DNA of 64,000 bases from Psoroptes ovis (Eukaryota; Arthropoda; Arachnida; Sarcoptiformes; Psoroptidae): contig PQWQ01000003.1 of NCBI GenBank assembly GCA_002943765.1, positions 1,550,001 through 1,614,000 on the forward strand, read 5' to 3'. Both the position numbers and the translations under genes were made by a program. Every line of letters starts with the position of its first letter. Positions within the stretch are counted from its first letter, which is position 1. This document shows, piece after piece, positions 1 to 15,900 of the stretch. Below the pieces are notes generated by a model, which did no database searches, was not told the origin of the DNA, and saw nothing but the letters and a program-made list of their open reading frames with translations.

Positions 1-3000
1 AATTTCATACACGAATCTCGTACACGAATTCCATAAGAATATATAAATATCCAAAAATATATAATCATTCTCTAAGAATCGTGACACATACACGCAATAT
101 ATACATCAATATATCACCATTGTCATTGTTGGATATTCGTTTTTAAAGAATAGTTTTGCTTTGATTATATATCTTTGGAAACATGTTCATCAGAATTTGC
201 CAATAAATTGTCATATAACAGAAGAATAATATCAAAAAGAATATATTTGAAAATATTCTTCTTATTCTTCTTCATCATCATCATCATCGAGGAAAAAATC
301 ATTTCTGTATGTTTATTAATGTGTCAATGGTGGTATATGAACATTTGTATTTATTCATTTGTATGACTGTATCTGTATGCTTTGAATGCATGTGTGTGCG
401 TGTCTTACATACACATGTGTACTGCACACACACACACACTTACCATTATCTCAATCAAATAGAAAAGAAAACCATTTGATTCATTTAAATTTTTTTTTTC
501 ACTTTGGTTTCAGAAATTTGACAATTTTTTCAGTGGTTTTATATTCATTTCATTTCATATTCGGTAAATTTTTTCTTTCGTTTTTTTTTGCATTTCATTT
601 AGGTATCTTCTTCCATCCTTATTTTTCATTATTATTATTATTATTCGCATTTCACGATAGTCAGATTTGAAGAAAAGTCAAATTTTATTCTATTTGAAAC
701 AATTGCATTTCATTGCATGTTCTAGATGTCATGTGTCATGTGTGATTTATATATAAGATATGTGCGTGTGTCAGTGTTAGTGTGTGTGTGGCGGTATGAA
801 TGATGCATTTTTGTATTATAATATATTCAAATGCACACATTATTGAAAACAACCATATCCGATCATTTTGAACATTTTCAAACAATATTTTGATTTGAAT
901 GTGTCTTCATTGTGAAATAATTCCAAAGACAAGATAGATATGAATAGAATCAGAGAGAGAGAGAGAGAGATGACTGACGAAACACATTATTTTTTCGATC
1001 ACAAAAAAAACACATTTAATTCAATGAATAACTGATGAATTAATATCACACAAATATGTCACATTATTTAGATTTGATTTGTTTTTAAGGAAAAAAAAAT
1101 TTCTTGCATCAAAATGAAAATTCATTGATAAATGATCTGAACAATGACTTGTACTGAATTTGAAAAGAGTTAATTTCGAAAAAAAACATGCCAAAAATTC
1201 AAAGCCAAATTCAGCAAATTCAATTTGAAAAAACGAAGTTCAGAATGATTAATTAATTAATTCAAAAAACAATTATCATAATTATGATTCTTTGTTTGTT
1301 TCTTGACTTTTATTTGAGAAAAAAAAAATTATCTTTAATCATTTATGAATGATAATTTTGACATCATTAAATCAAATTGAATCAAAGTAATTCTTTGAAA
1401 AATTATTCTTTCACTGATTTCTTCCTAATACAAGATATTTAATCAAAAAAACATGTGATTCCATATTTATCATATTTATTTTTTCAAAATTTTTCCATGT
1501 CTTCAATCACACAGTCATTCAGTCAATGTGTTTTATGATAATTTAAAGTGTTTTGCAAAATATTAACGCAAATTCAAATGCATAAATGATTGAATGAATG
1601 AATGAATGTTTATTATTATTGAAATCTGTATCAACACTATTTCGTTGAATGTACATGAATGTGTAGCTGTGTTGGTGCATTTATAAATAAATATTTTGAA
1701 TATTATCACAATCAGCATCCTTATCATCATCATCATCATCATACTCATAATTATTGTTATCATAATGAAAATAATCAAAATAACCATCAAATATTATCAT
1801 CATCATTGAATGTGATTTTCATTCAAAATTCATTTTCCTAAATTAATATAAATATATGGATTTCAAGTGTTAATTAATTTTTGTACTTAGTTGAACATTG
1901 AATCTCGATTCGAATTTAACCAAAATATAAATTTTAGCATAAATCTGTCGAATATCGTCATTTGTTGGAGGGAAAAAATTCCACAATCAATTCACTGCTG
2001 TGTTCATTTTACATCTGCATATTGTATAAGCTGTTTTTTTTTCGCTTTCAAAGTGAAAACAAAATTTGTGTCAATTCATACAGTCAATTTTATTGAATTT
2101 TTTAGATTTCATATTTCACTCATTCAAAAAATAATTTATTGAATTTTTTGTTCATTTTCATTTTCAAGTCATTCAATTTCACTCATTTAACTGTTCATTA
2201 ATTGTTCATCATCATTCATAACTTATCATCATCATTTAACATCATCAATGTCATCATCATCATCATCGTTGTATTCAACTTGACAATATTATCATCATTT
2301 TTTTCAAATGAAAATATTTGATATTTATATTCACATATATTCGCACACATATACATGACATAAAAAAATATTTTTGAAGAAAAAAAAAATATATCAATCA
2401 CATAAATACATCATCAACAAAAAAAGAGAAAAACCAAAAATAATTTTCAACTAATCATAATTATTATTATTTATCATTGATAACATTACATATCTTGCTG
2501 AATTTTTCTTTCAAAGAATTTCTATTATCATCATCATTATCATCAAATATAAAAAGAATTGATGAAAACAATTATAACAAAAAACAACCTTGGTTAGTTC
2601 AATGTGCATTGATGATGCATTGTAAATATCTATTCATTCATTCATTCATTCATTCATTCAAAACACAATCATTCCTTGATTTACACTGATAATCTAAATT
2701 AGTTTTGGTTTGGATCGAAAATTCTCTTTTGAATGCATGATTTAATACATTGAATTACATTAAAGCCGTATCCATAGCGTTGAACGAGGTTTGATCAATG
2801 ATTTGACGGTTTTCTTTGAATTTAGAATTTTTTTTCTCGTCATGAAAATTCATCCTTCAATAGCTTTTTATTGTTTGAATCCTTTCATTTCCAAAATGTC
2901 AATAATGCAAAATTTTATCCTAATAAATCCACTAACATAAACAAACACGTGTTATTCTAAGTAAATATCAGTGAATTGACAGAATCTAAAAATTCAAAAA

Positions 3001-3997
3001 AATTGTCAAAAATCAATGAAAAAAATTAAATCAATTATCGATCGATTGATTGCCTCGATTCATTTTCCAATTGGACTCCTTTACATTCCCTACAACATCA
3101 ATCATTGATCCGATGAAAATTCTCGATTAAATCAATAATTAATTCAATAATTTTGAAATTTTTCAAAAATTAATTCTCTAATTCTCCTTTCATTTTTTTT
3201 TCTTTCATTTCTGAAAAACAGGAATTTAACATTTTCTGCCGGTTCACATATTCTTATTATTCATTCATTCATTCATACATTTATTATTATTCGTTATTCC
3301 TTATGACAATCATCAACACCAGCAACAACGACAAAATAAATAAATAAATAAATATATCATCAAACGAATATCATCATCATTTATTTTATTTTCGAAGCCT
3401 TGGATCAAGACGGAAAAAAATAACATCAAACATCTCTTTGTTTTTGTGTGTCTACCGTTATAAGACTGAATATATTGTTGTTGTCTTAATGCACATATAT
3501 TTTTCGTCATTCATTTGAATTTCGTATGTTTGCATTCGTGTATTCGTTTATATTTTAATGATCATTAAAATATATTGAGGAAAATTCTTCAAATTCAAAT
3601 TTGAAATTCAACTTTTATTAATGTTTTTCTTCTATCATTCATACAAACATTGAATTTTGAATTTGTTCTAGTGTCGTCTTCATTCATCTATTTTTGTGTG
3701 TTTTATCTGTTTATTTTTGTGTATTTTTTTTTCTTGAAAAAATATTTGAACAATTTTCATTGTCAGTGCTTGTTATTATTCTTTTGGTGAAAAATATATT
3801 GTTTTGAATGTGTTTTTCGGTGTAGTGTATTGTGTACTCGGTGTATATGCAAATTCTTAATTCTAAGTGTTCTCTGAGAAAATGAAAATTTTTTTCACTT
3901 ATTGAATTGAGAATAATAATAGGAAGAATAAGAGGAATAAGAATAAGAAAAGTAGAAGACAGAAAGGAAGAAAGATGGATAAATTTCTATAAAAGAA
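1..3997. other. Intergenic / 5' flank of the glutamate transporter gene
   Basis: No coding region is convincing here; the short open frames are low-complexity. The stretch is AT-rich with microsatellites: a CA run at about 424-439, a GA run at 952-970, ATC/CAT runs near 1724-1742 and 2253-2268, and an ATTC run at 2632-2660. A purine-rich tract (GAATAAGA-like) at about 3908-3975 sits just before the transporter start codon and is probably 5' UTR. Promoter elements cannot be assigned with confidence. Confidence 0.5.
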
Positions 3998-6900
3998 ATG
4001 GATGATATTCAAATGGATGCCAAAACTCCTATGTTACGTGGTAGTAATCAATCAAAATATAATCCAACAATTACATCGACATCAGCAACACCAACAACAA
4101 CAACAATGCCAACAACAGTACGTATGACACATCCGGAAAGGACACTAATTGAAAAGATATGGGGCTGGTTTGCCGAAAATTTATTACTTGTATTGACAAT
4201 ATTATCAGTGATCTGTGGCCTTGTGATAGGCGGCTTTATGCGTTATGCAACATATGATGATGATTTTGTTATGTTGATCGGTTTTCCCGGTGAATTATTA
4301 ATGCGTATGCTCAAAATGTTAATTATACCATTGATAACATCATCAATGATTGCCGGTTTAGCTCAATTGGATGCCAAATCGAGCGGCCGTATGGGTTCAA
4401 GAGCTATTGCCTATTACTTTGGTACAACATTATTAGCTGCCATACTTGGTATTGTATTGGTTTTAGTAATACATCCAGGTAATCCTCGTATCAAACAGGA
4501 AGCGATGAAAGCGGTCAAAGATACCGACACCAAAGTTTCCACTTTAGACGCAATGCTAGATTTGGTGCGTAACATGTTTCCTGAAAATCTATTACAGGCA
4601 GCATTCGCCAATGTAAAAACTGAATTCGTACCTGGTGATCAAATCAATATGACGCGTCTACAACAAAAAGGTCAACCGATCAATTGGGATCGTATTTATA
4701 ATAAAACTGACCCAGCAACAAATGTAACTGAATATTATAAATTAGTTCGTTCATACCCTTATAAAGATGGTTCTAACATCCTTGGTCTTATTGTTTTTTG
4801 TACTGCATTCGGCATTATTTGTGGTCAATTAGGATCAGAAGCAGAAACAATGATCAGATTTTTTGTTATATTAAACGAAATTGTTATGCGTTTAGTTGTT
4901 ATTTGTATGTGGTATTCACCTATCGGTATTGCATCATTAATTATTGCTAAAATATTAGCCATACAAGATATGTATACAATGGCACAACAATTAGGCCTGT
5001 ATATGTTAACAGTCATTACTGGTCTATTGATACATGCAATCATTACATTACCGGGCATATATTTTATTGTAACTAGAAAAAACCCTTTTACATTTTTCAA
5101 AGGAATGTTACAAGCATGGGTCACAGCATTAGGTACAGCATCATCTGCTGCAACGCTTCCAATTACATTTCGTTGTCTTGAAGAAAATAATCATATCGAT
5201 AAAAGAGTAAGTCTATTTTATATTTATTTTATTTATATTTTTCCATATTTTTCTTTTTCTGAAAAATTCTGAGAAATTGTTTTCAAAAGTTTACGAAACT
5301 TTTTCTCTTTTTTTTCATCCATATTTCATTTATTTTGATTGATTTTCATGTACCAAAAACAACGAACAATAAGAAAATCAATCCATAAACAATTGATTCA
5401 ATCATTCAATACAAATTCAATTCAATCCATAGACATATGAAAGAAACAAATAATAGATTTTCAATATAAAGGTGAAATTTTATCAGAAAATGATTGATTT
5501 TTATATACTAAAATTGTTTCGTAATGAGATAGAATTCATTCAATTCTCCAATGAAAACTTTTGAGGAAAAAACTTTTGATTCTTTTCAAATTGTTTATTT
5601 GTTTATTTATCTATATGTGTGTGTGTGTGTGTGTGCCAGTGTTTATTTGTACATTTATCAAAATCAACAAAACAAACGAATGAAAGCAAAGCAAAGGAAA
5701 TAAAAAAAAAAATTGAATCAATCAGTAAATCACGAATTATCACGAATGAAATTTTGTAGATTAAAAAAAATATAGATAAAAATCGATCAATTGCATGTTT
5801 TCAAATTGAAATTTGAAATTTCATTTTGTGTTGTTCGCTTTTTATCATAGATTTTTTCAATAGTAAAATATTTCAATCGTTATTGTTTGTTATTCATGAT
5901 GATGATCATGATCCATAAATCAATCATTTCAATATGAATTTCAATAACGAATTTCAGATCAATATGAATTCAAATTGATTCCATTGAAAGCCATGAATTC
6001 AAATCATTTCAATTCATCGTATCGCTTTCGATCATATCGATCGTTTTGAATTGATCATTTTGATTTTGATTTGAATATTTTTTGTTTTTTGTTTTTCTTA
6101 TTTCAAAACATCTCATCTTACATACCGAGGAATAGAAATCATCTGAAATATTTTATTTGTTCCACATATTTTATTTGTTTTCTTTCGCATGAAGATAAAC
6201 AGATGTGTATGCATTTCGATTCCGAATTTAATTTTTCCATATTTTCGATATTCTCCAGGATTCATGAGAATTCGGTCCGGTACTTGTGTTCATATGTGCA
6301 TTTGTGCATATTGCCGCCTGCATAGGCATCTTATCCCGGCGGCAAATACCTTGGAATGCAAAACAAAACACCAGACATCGAGAAACAAAGAATCCTTACG
6401 AATCTATCTTTCCTGTTATTAGTTTAATTTTCGATGTCCATTTTAGTTTCAAATCTCATATCACTACTACACATATCATCTTTTTCTAATTCAATTTATT
6501 TAATTAACAATATTTCTGTTTTAATTTAAAAAGGTAATATATGTGTTTGTACCAGGTAGTGCATACATATGAATTCCTGTATATCAGGAGGTAACATGTA
6601 CCTAATTTAATTTAGGGACCATAAAAGAGAAATTTCATTAAAATGGACTCATTTTTCCTTTGTTTTCTCAATGTTTTCGATACATTGTAGAACTGAATAA
6701 TAATAATAATAATGATACACATGGAAGTCTTCATTCTTCATTTTTTTCAATTTGTGTATAAGATTTGTCCGAAAACTCATTATTATTATTTTTTCAATGT
6801 TGTCCGAAAAGTTTTGGTCAATTTTCAATCGGTACTTCCATTGATTTTCAATTGATTTAATAATCAAAAACTTTTTGGACAATCAGTGATAGTCGAGAAA

Positions 6901-9900
6901 CATTCAAATAAATTGAAAAATATTTTATTTTTATTTTTCATTTTGTTGAATTTCGATGTTTATTATTACCATTTTTATTTTTAAAAACACATCATTTTAC
7001 ATTAAAATTTCCTGTTTTTGTTATTATTATTATTATTATTATTATCAGTAAAATTTTCATGGATGGACAACAACACCAGCACCAGCAATAACGATTGCAT
7101 ATTTCTGGTGTTTATATGACCTAGAATCGTGAATTCAGAACTGTGTTTGCCTTTAAACATACAAAATGTATCAGTCCAATGCATTCAAAATGAATGAAAA
7201 TAAATTGAATGAATGAATGAATGTATGAATAAATATAACATCCGTTATTCATTCAATTCACTATAAACATTGTTTCTATTATCATAATTTTTAAAATATT
7301 TTATTTTTGAATATTTCAAATATTTCGATGTCTATCCATTGATATCATTGATGCTATTGTGTTATTAGGTGTGTGTCTGATTGTGTTTGTTGCTCCCAAA
7401 TATCGTACATGTCCGTCAAGCTCTGATGATTTTACCCAAAATCGGTTGTATGCCTGGTGTATTTTGAATTTTTTTGTTTTCATTTGAATTTGAATTTGTT
7501 TTCGAAAATGTATGTGACTAGGTGTGTTTGTGTGCGCTGCGAAAATGAATTCTCTGGTTGACCTTCTGGTTGCTCAACAGCGAATTGTTTGATTGTTATT
7601 TGAAATTTTATCAAATTCAACAATGAATTTCATTGAATCTCTCTTTGTTATGAAACAATCAATTCATTGTTTATTCAATTCAATCAATGAGAATGTCTGT
7701 TATTGTTTTTTGATTAATTTTTCAAATATGGAAATTATTTAATTTTGTTTTTGTGAGAATTGAAATTTCTAATTTTCAATAGTTTTTCCATGTTAATACA
7801 TGACAATATTTTTCAATATTATTTTCATTAAAATATAAACTTTCAAACGTTTTAAATAATCATTATTAAATCATCTCATTTATATGCAATCATATGGATA
7901 ATAATAATATTGATGTGTACAATAGATACAAAGTTCATGTCATTTCATGAGTCAATAGTTTTGAATAATATAAACATAATTTGAAAATAATTATTTCTAA
8001 TTGAAATTTTCAAAAATTTCCCCATTCAAACAATATGAATTATTTTAAAAAATTTTATTCAAATATACTTTATTGATGCTTCGATTATTTTCTCTTTTGA
8101 AATTATCACCAGAATAATTGGCAATTTATATTGACAAACATTGATGCATTGATAATGATAATGGTTTGAAAAAAAAAGAATGCTCAAATAAGAAAAAATC
8201 AATTCTTCATTATCATTTTAAATAATGAGAAAATCATTTAAGATTGTCCAAAAAGTTCTTGCCGATTTTCAATCAGCATTTCCATTGATTAATTATTTTA
8301 ACTTATTGGACAGTCCATTTCATTTATAATCTTTTACAATTAACGCTCAAACCATCGTCATTTTTCTATTCTTTTATGGTTTTATTTTATTCTATTTAAT
8401 TTTCTATCAAATTTCTTTTCAATGGCCTAATATTATACAAAATCTGCGAAAAAAAATCAAAGAAAAAATGATTAAAACCACACATTTTTTCTTGGACCAA
8501 AAAACGATGTAAAACATTGAACAAAGATCCAAAAACTATTTGAACAAAAACACAAGTTTTCAATATAAAAATTCCGTTGCATTCAATTTTCGTTTTCATA
8601 TCAATTAAGATTTCTATTTTTCTCACGAAAAAATGTTTGTTTGCACATTTTTTCCGTGTAATATTTGAATGGCACTTATCATTATTGTCGCAAACATTCA
8701 AAAATACTTGAAAAATGCACAAACATACACTTCACACACACAGATGCACCGAATACATTAACAGACTAAGCATTTTCTCTAATCCAGGACCCGAAAATTG
8801 AATCGAAATTCCATTCGTAAGAATTCATTTTTAAATTTGAATTTCGTTGCCTTTTGAATTTTGAATCCTCGAAGATGGTCGTTGAAGCCGTTCGTTGTTA
8901 TTATCACATTTGAATGTTTTCGTATTTGCATTTGTTTATTCTGTCAATCGTTTCTTCACCGGGATTCACAAGTATTATATCTTGAACATCTCAATATTTG
9001 ATATTATTCTCTATATTTTATTGTTTACTCGTTATATTAAATTTTATATCAAATGATAATATTGAATGATGGCATTAAATGATGACAATATGAAACAATA
9101 ATGATCCTAAATGCACACAAGTCTTGCCAACACTCATTGTCTTATCTTTGAAAGTCGAATGAAATTTCATATCATTGTTTCTGACATTTTTTTTTTTTTT
9201 TTTTTTTTTTGACAAATTTTCAATTTGTTTAGCCCTTTTTTTGCGGTCATTCATTCTTGTGCAATTATCTATTAAATGTATATTTGGCTTCATTTGTATA
9301 TGTTTGCATCCATCGAACAATATTTAGATTGCTTTATATTATTAATATATAAAACAAATATTATTATAAATATATTTATTTATGAATGATAAATAAATAT
9401 TTATCAAATGAATGAAAAAATAAAACGGAAATTTTCATCCAAAATATAATGAAAATGAAAATAAAAATAAATAAATAAATAAATATGAATGGATGCTAAG
9501 ATAAATTCTTATTATTTCATTTTCTTTAGGCCAGGAAATGAATGATAAATGCTTAATTTATTATCATAGAATAAGAACCGAAAATGATAGAAATCAAATG
9601 GATAGGAATATATCTAATAAAAGATAAAATATATCTTTATATATTTCTCTGGAAAATTTATTTTATTAAGAAATTAAGAATATAAATATAGATGCTATTC
9701 TATTACATTACGAAATTCTGGATCTAGATTCTGCATTTGTGTAATCAATTGTGTATTTGTATGCGTATTTGTATTAATGTGGTTTTCATCATTTATTTAT
9801 TTATTTGGTTTTCATTTCTATGTACTATGTGTTTCATGATGTATCATCAGATATTTTCCAAGATGCATAAGATGCTTTGAAACATTCTTCTTTTTTTTTT

Positions 9901-12900
9901 GTTTTACTTTTCATTTGCGGTTGTTGCGAATGCAAAATTACAAAATGTTTCTTAATAATCCAAGATTTCAATCATATGCGCATACATATGTGTGAATTGT
10001 AAATGAACATATTCAATCAAGAAAATTCAGAAATCAATTTTATCAAATTTTTTTTTTCCTTGAATTTTGATAATGACTAAAAATAGTCAATATTCTCGAT
10101 GTGATATCACAATTCACGATCATAAATGTGATCAATGATCATTTGATTCGTTTATTAATTTTTCATCATTTTCGCAAACATCTTCGAGAGAAGAATATTA
10201 ATTTCGAAAGGGTTGTATGTGCACGTATCACGTAGAGTCTTGATTTCAGCCCACAAACACATTCTCAGTGTGTGTTTGTGTTTGTGCTTGTAATAAAATT
10301 AAAATGAAATAAATGAATGAATGAATAAAACATTCATGGGAATATAACCCGACTTGTCAATGGCTAAATAATCCATTAATAAATTCATTTATTTTTGATC
10401 ACAAAAAAAAATTTCAACAAAAATTCATTTATTTATTAATAAATTGACTTTGGATTATTATTTTTGAGTCTACATCATTCATTGAGCCACTGTGTGCCAT
10501 TGATATTGACATATATTTTCAGTGGTGAACGACGGCACCAAATATAAAAGTATAAAATCGAGAATAATTTTAAAAATTGTCAATTTATTTATTTATTTAT
10601 TTATATTTGTATTAGTGTTTTTTCTTTATTTACTTAATGTTTGTTTGTTTATTTATAAAATGTTTTTTTTCACCATTTTCACTTTCAATGCATTCCCATC
10701 AATGAACTCAATATTTGGATTCTATCAATTGAATTTCCATTCCAATTCCAATCTTCTTCAACAAATAGAAATTTCAATTTGAAATATTTCTATAGAATTT
10801 TCGTATTGTGAATGAATGAATATTGTAAATTGAATTTCGATTTTGATGGAATTTTTTTTTTATTTTTTATTATTATTTTCCAATACAAATATCGATTTCG
10901 TTCGAGTTTTGTTCGTTCATTCATTCGTTCGTTTGTTTATTAGTTTGTTTATTATTATTATCCAATTATTTGTTATATATATCCATGATGATGATGATGA
11001 TGATGATGTCGATGATAATGGGTCAAAACTAAATTTCAATTTTCATTTATTTCGTTTTTTTATATTTATTTACTTGATTTTATATTTTTCTACATTCAAT
11101 TTCAATTGTTCAATTTTTTTCAGTCGTCGTATTTCAATGTTTCTTTCATTTGTGAATATATTTTTCGCAACGATTATTGGTAGAAATGAAATGAATGAAT
11201 GTGAATATATCTATCTCAATTTTCAGTCATAAAAATGTATTTTTCAATATTAAAATGAATGCATTTAAACGTACAATAAATCGGTTGTTATGATACTGAA
11301 TTTAATGTTCGTATATGTGTGTGTGTGTAATGCATTAAATATATAAAAATATTTTCATATTTCAGGAATATTTTTCAAAATTATATTTATTCGTATTTGC
11401 ATTAGTTTATATATGAATTAATATAACGTATGTATAAAATAACATTCAAGGAATCGTACATTTTTTGACAGGCAAATAATAATGATCGTAATAATAATCC
11501 GGTAATGATTATTATTTCGATTATTATTATTATTATTATCATTGTAAAATGTTGAATAGATTTGAATAATAATAATAATGACAATAATAAAACATAATAA
11601 TAATAATAAAAAACCAATTTGCGTGAATTTTAAATGTTACAATGGATGAATACTGAAAAATGAACGAAAAACGAAAATGAATGGAATTTATTTAGCCTAT
11701 TTTAGCCTACTTTTCTTTTCATTTTAATATTTCATAAATGAAAAATTTCTACACTGAAAAATGGAAAAAATCCAGGTATTCAGTGTTTCAGTGGTATTCA
11801 ATGTTTCTGGTATTCCTTCACATATATTCCCATATATCCATTATTTGTCATTATTATTTTTCATGTTTATTTGAAACATTAATTGAAATTTTTTTTTCGT
11901 TTGTTTTGTTTTAGTTTGTTCATCATTAGTTAGAAAAATTCTTATTATTATCATGATTATTCATTCATATTGAATAATTGTCTAATAATAATAATAAAGT
12001 ATAGAAATGAAATGAAATGAAAAAACTAGAAAAAAAATTATCCATGAATTATTGTTGGTTGTCCGAAAAGTTTCTGCCAATTTTCATCAAACATTGTCAT
12101 TGAAATTACGTGAAAAACTTTTCGGACACCAATTTAATGATTTCTAGACTACTTTCATTTATTTACCTTTGTGATTAATGCTACCAAAATGTCATTAGCA
12201 ATTTGTAGCCATGTGTCTTGTCGAAATCGGAATCTAAAACACATTCTACTCTTTGTCCTTTGATGACTTTAGTACAATTATAATTTTCAATTTTCCTTTG
12301 AATTTTAAATTAAAATTAATGAATTTGTCTCATAAAATTTTATTTTCGAAATTTTAATTTTAAAATTTTAATTATTAATATTCTAATTTTTAATTTCATT
12401 TTTCTATATTCATACGAAAAATTGATAAAGATAAAACTTGAAAATCATGAAATAATTGAAATCTGATTCAGCAAAAAAAATGTTTTAAATGAAAAAAAAT
12501 AGACAAAAATCATTTCAAATTCATTCCTGAATCTTTTTAAAAATTCAATTTCAAAAATGAATTTTCCTTTTAAAATTCAAGATTAAATTGAATTTTTTTC
12601 TCCAAACAATATTTTGAATCTGAAACAAAATTTCCAATCATTTTGAAAATGAAATTACAAATTTATAAAATTACGAATTCATCAAATAATAATAATAATA
12701 CAACTATGAATACATGTATCGCCCATTGAAAATACATTTCAATTTCATTTTCTCGTTTTTCTAATTTTTTTTTTTTTGAATAATTTCATTCCAATTCTAA
12801 CACATATGAATTCTGCACCCGAATTATTTGTATACAACACAAATATATTCTAGTCTATACCATACTTATACTTACATATGGAACATATTTTTTCATTTGA

Positions 12901-15900
12901 ATTTTTCACAATTTTTCCACATTAAATCGTGTGTGGTGCTATGAGTCCGCTTAAGTCTATTCACTTTATGATAAAATTCAACCAAAATGTATCAGCTCCT
13001 GCTGATTTATTTTGTTTCTGTGAATCATATTTTATTTTATTCCATTTTATTTCATTTTTCTGGTGCATTTTGGTTCATTTGAACCAGTGAAAATATTTTC
13101 AAAAAAATAAAATGAATAGAAAAAAACTGAATAAAATATTCAAGAATAAAATACAAAAAAAATTCAAATGTCAATAGTTGTAAAATAACTATAGCAATGA
13201 TAATAATAATAATAATAATAAATTTTTATTAATGAAAATGAATCACTTTTTTCGTTTTGTTTTTTTAGTATTGTTGTTACTGTTGTTTTTGTTGAAACAG
13301 TGTGTGATATATTTGTGAATATATTATCTTTTACCAGTATGTGTGTGTGTGTATGAATGTATGAATCTATGTAATATATTAGAGAATATGAATACTGTAA
13401 TGGTTCAAAATATTTTTCTTTGAAAATAGTGTGAAACGTTGTGAATGTGAATTTGTATACATGTGAATCAGTGGTTCTCAAATTTTCAATCCGATTAGAT
13501 TTTGTCTGTAGATCAGTATCTTGTTTAGTGCGTTTTTTTTCTTGAATTTGAGGTCACGGTGATCTGCAGTTCTGATAAGAATTTATGAATAGATGCATTT
13601 ATATGTATGGAAGCGAAATATGCGAAAAGCTTAATAGTGATAGTGAATTTCCTAAAAAGAATTCAGAATCGGAATTCTTTTTTTTTCTTTGAATTGATTC
13701 TGTTGAATTGGATTCATGGAATTGTGGCCAAAATTCTTCTTTTTTCTCTTTATTCTAGGAATTCAAATTCATTTCAAATGAATATAACAGAACAGTCTAT
13801 TATTATTTAGTTTATTATTAGTTGTCATTTATCATTTTATGAATTTTTTTTATGTTTTGTGTTGTTTTGCGGTTTTCATTGTCATTTTTGTTGTCAGTGT
13901 TGTTGTTGTTGATGATTTATTTCTTTCGATTCAGTTCATTATGTATTCGTATGCCGATTGAAATAATGATTTTAATCAAGTATCGATTACAATAACATAA
14001 ACACCGTCGATTTGACTCAAATCAAATGGAAATCGTCAAATCGAATCAAATTAATTCACCAAATTATTGCGAAATAACCGTTTGAATTTTAGCTTTTTTC
14101 CGTTGTGTTTGCTTTTGATCTCGATTCTTGAGTTTGGCGATTCAAAGATCTTTGCATTTCCCTCTTATTCTCCACATTGCTTTGTCTATACGTTTCTATG
14201 CGCCCAAAAAATTTTCATTCGAATAAAATTTATTTAAAATTAAATGATAAACGATGATAATGGTAATATCATTTATTTTATTTGATGACATTTTAACATG
14301 CGGAAATTCTTTACTTTTGTTTGGAAAAATATTCTTAATAATAATTAATGTCATACAAGATATATTACTTGCTTCTTATACGATCACATTCATACTCATT
14401 CATTTATACGTGATGAAACATTGAAACTAAATGAATGAATGAGAGAAAAACCATTCAACGACTTGTCAAATGAATAAAAGTCAGACATCTTTTTATTTTG
14501 TCGTTTAATTTCAAATAATTTTCAATAGACATTTCCCATTGAAAATTGGCAAAAACGTCGTTGAACAACTCGATATATTGTCTTTGAATCGCTCTGAATT
14601 GATACAAATGACAGCAAAAAAAAAAAATAGATGAATTTTTTTTGCGCCAATTAAATCTATCCAAACTGAAACAATTCTTTTTCAAATTTCTTCTACGTAC
14701 ACGTTAAAATTCTCAAATTCACGTTTATAACAAGTGCGATTTCGTTTCGTGCCAAGTTAATATGAATTTGTACACGTTCTTATGCACATTTTTGCACTAA
14801 AAAAATTGACAAAATACTTGTAAAAATAATGTTCAATATTTTTTTCAATTTTTACTAAAAAATTTAATTTAATATTACTTATATTACATAAATATAATCA
14901 CAACATAATAATGAATAATAACATCATTATATAACATGATATAAATAATATATTTAAAAATAGATTCATCTAATTCGTGATCTAATAATGTTTGAGAAAA
15001 AAAAATCATTTTAGCATGATTTTCAATTTTTAAATCAGAGAAAAAAATAGATTAAAATAGCCACTCAGTGTATGATAGTGTTCGACAAATGTAATATTCC
15101 GACCATCATTTAATGAAACATGTACGTTTATAAATGGATTTTTAAATTTATTTTTAGCTCAAATAAATTTCATTTAGAGAAATGTTTTTTGAAAAATTCC
15201 AAGAAATAGAATCGAGAAAATTGAAAAATTTAAGTAAATAAACAAAAATAAATCCTTCAATTTACATTCGAATTTTCAATCCATTTTTCCTGTAATTTTG
15301 CTTGTGTGATCAAAGATGATTTGATGTGATTCTTTGATGTTTACATGTAAACAAACACACCAATATTAATTCTGTGTTTTGATTCACAAACTAAAATTGA
15401 CAAACACGATTCTTCCCTTCGTATTACATTATGGTGAGCGGTGGTGATGGAGGGAAAACACTGCTTAAAATAGGAATTTTTAATGGGAAATTTCCATTTC
15501 CAAAAAATTAAAACGAAATTCTTATCAGAATTTTCAATTGAAAATTTCCTAAATTTAAAACTCCGAAATTTTGAAATCGAATCAGAAGAAAAATAATGGC
15601 CAACAAATTATGTGTTGCAACCAATGTATAATTTCCAACGAATATACCATTGATAAATTGAAATTTAATATTTTTTCGGGTCAATTTGATCAATTTGTCA
15701 TATATTCAATGCACAATCGTTCAATATCATGCGACTGTTCGATGATTAATGATTATTAATTTTTGGAAATTTTTCCAAAATTTTCCAATTTTACCAATTA
15801 TTTTCTCTGTCCTCCTCTCGGTAAATGTTTGCTTCACCTTTCTGCATTTATTCATTTCAGAAAAATATATTTTCATTTGTTTTGCAAATTGAAATTTCAA

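Noticed and set aside
1894..1920. GATTCGAAT sequence resembling a tRNA B box
   Set aside because: No A box or acceptor-stem pairing is found upstream, so no tRNA is called.
6071..6489. Three overlapping plus-strand open frames in transporter intron 1
   Set aside because: Frames overlap each other, lack a recognisable domain and sit in an intron; probably chance in a slightly G+C-richer patch.
8396..8722. 108-residue minus-strand open frame in transporter intron 1
   Set aside because: Composition is typical of AT-rich noncoding DNA, with no domain, no splice partner and no match to a transposase I know.
14455..14685. 76-residue minus-strand open frame resembling a helical protein fragment
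   Set aside because: Looked at as a possible transposase C-terminus, but no signature motif or flanking repeats were found.
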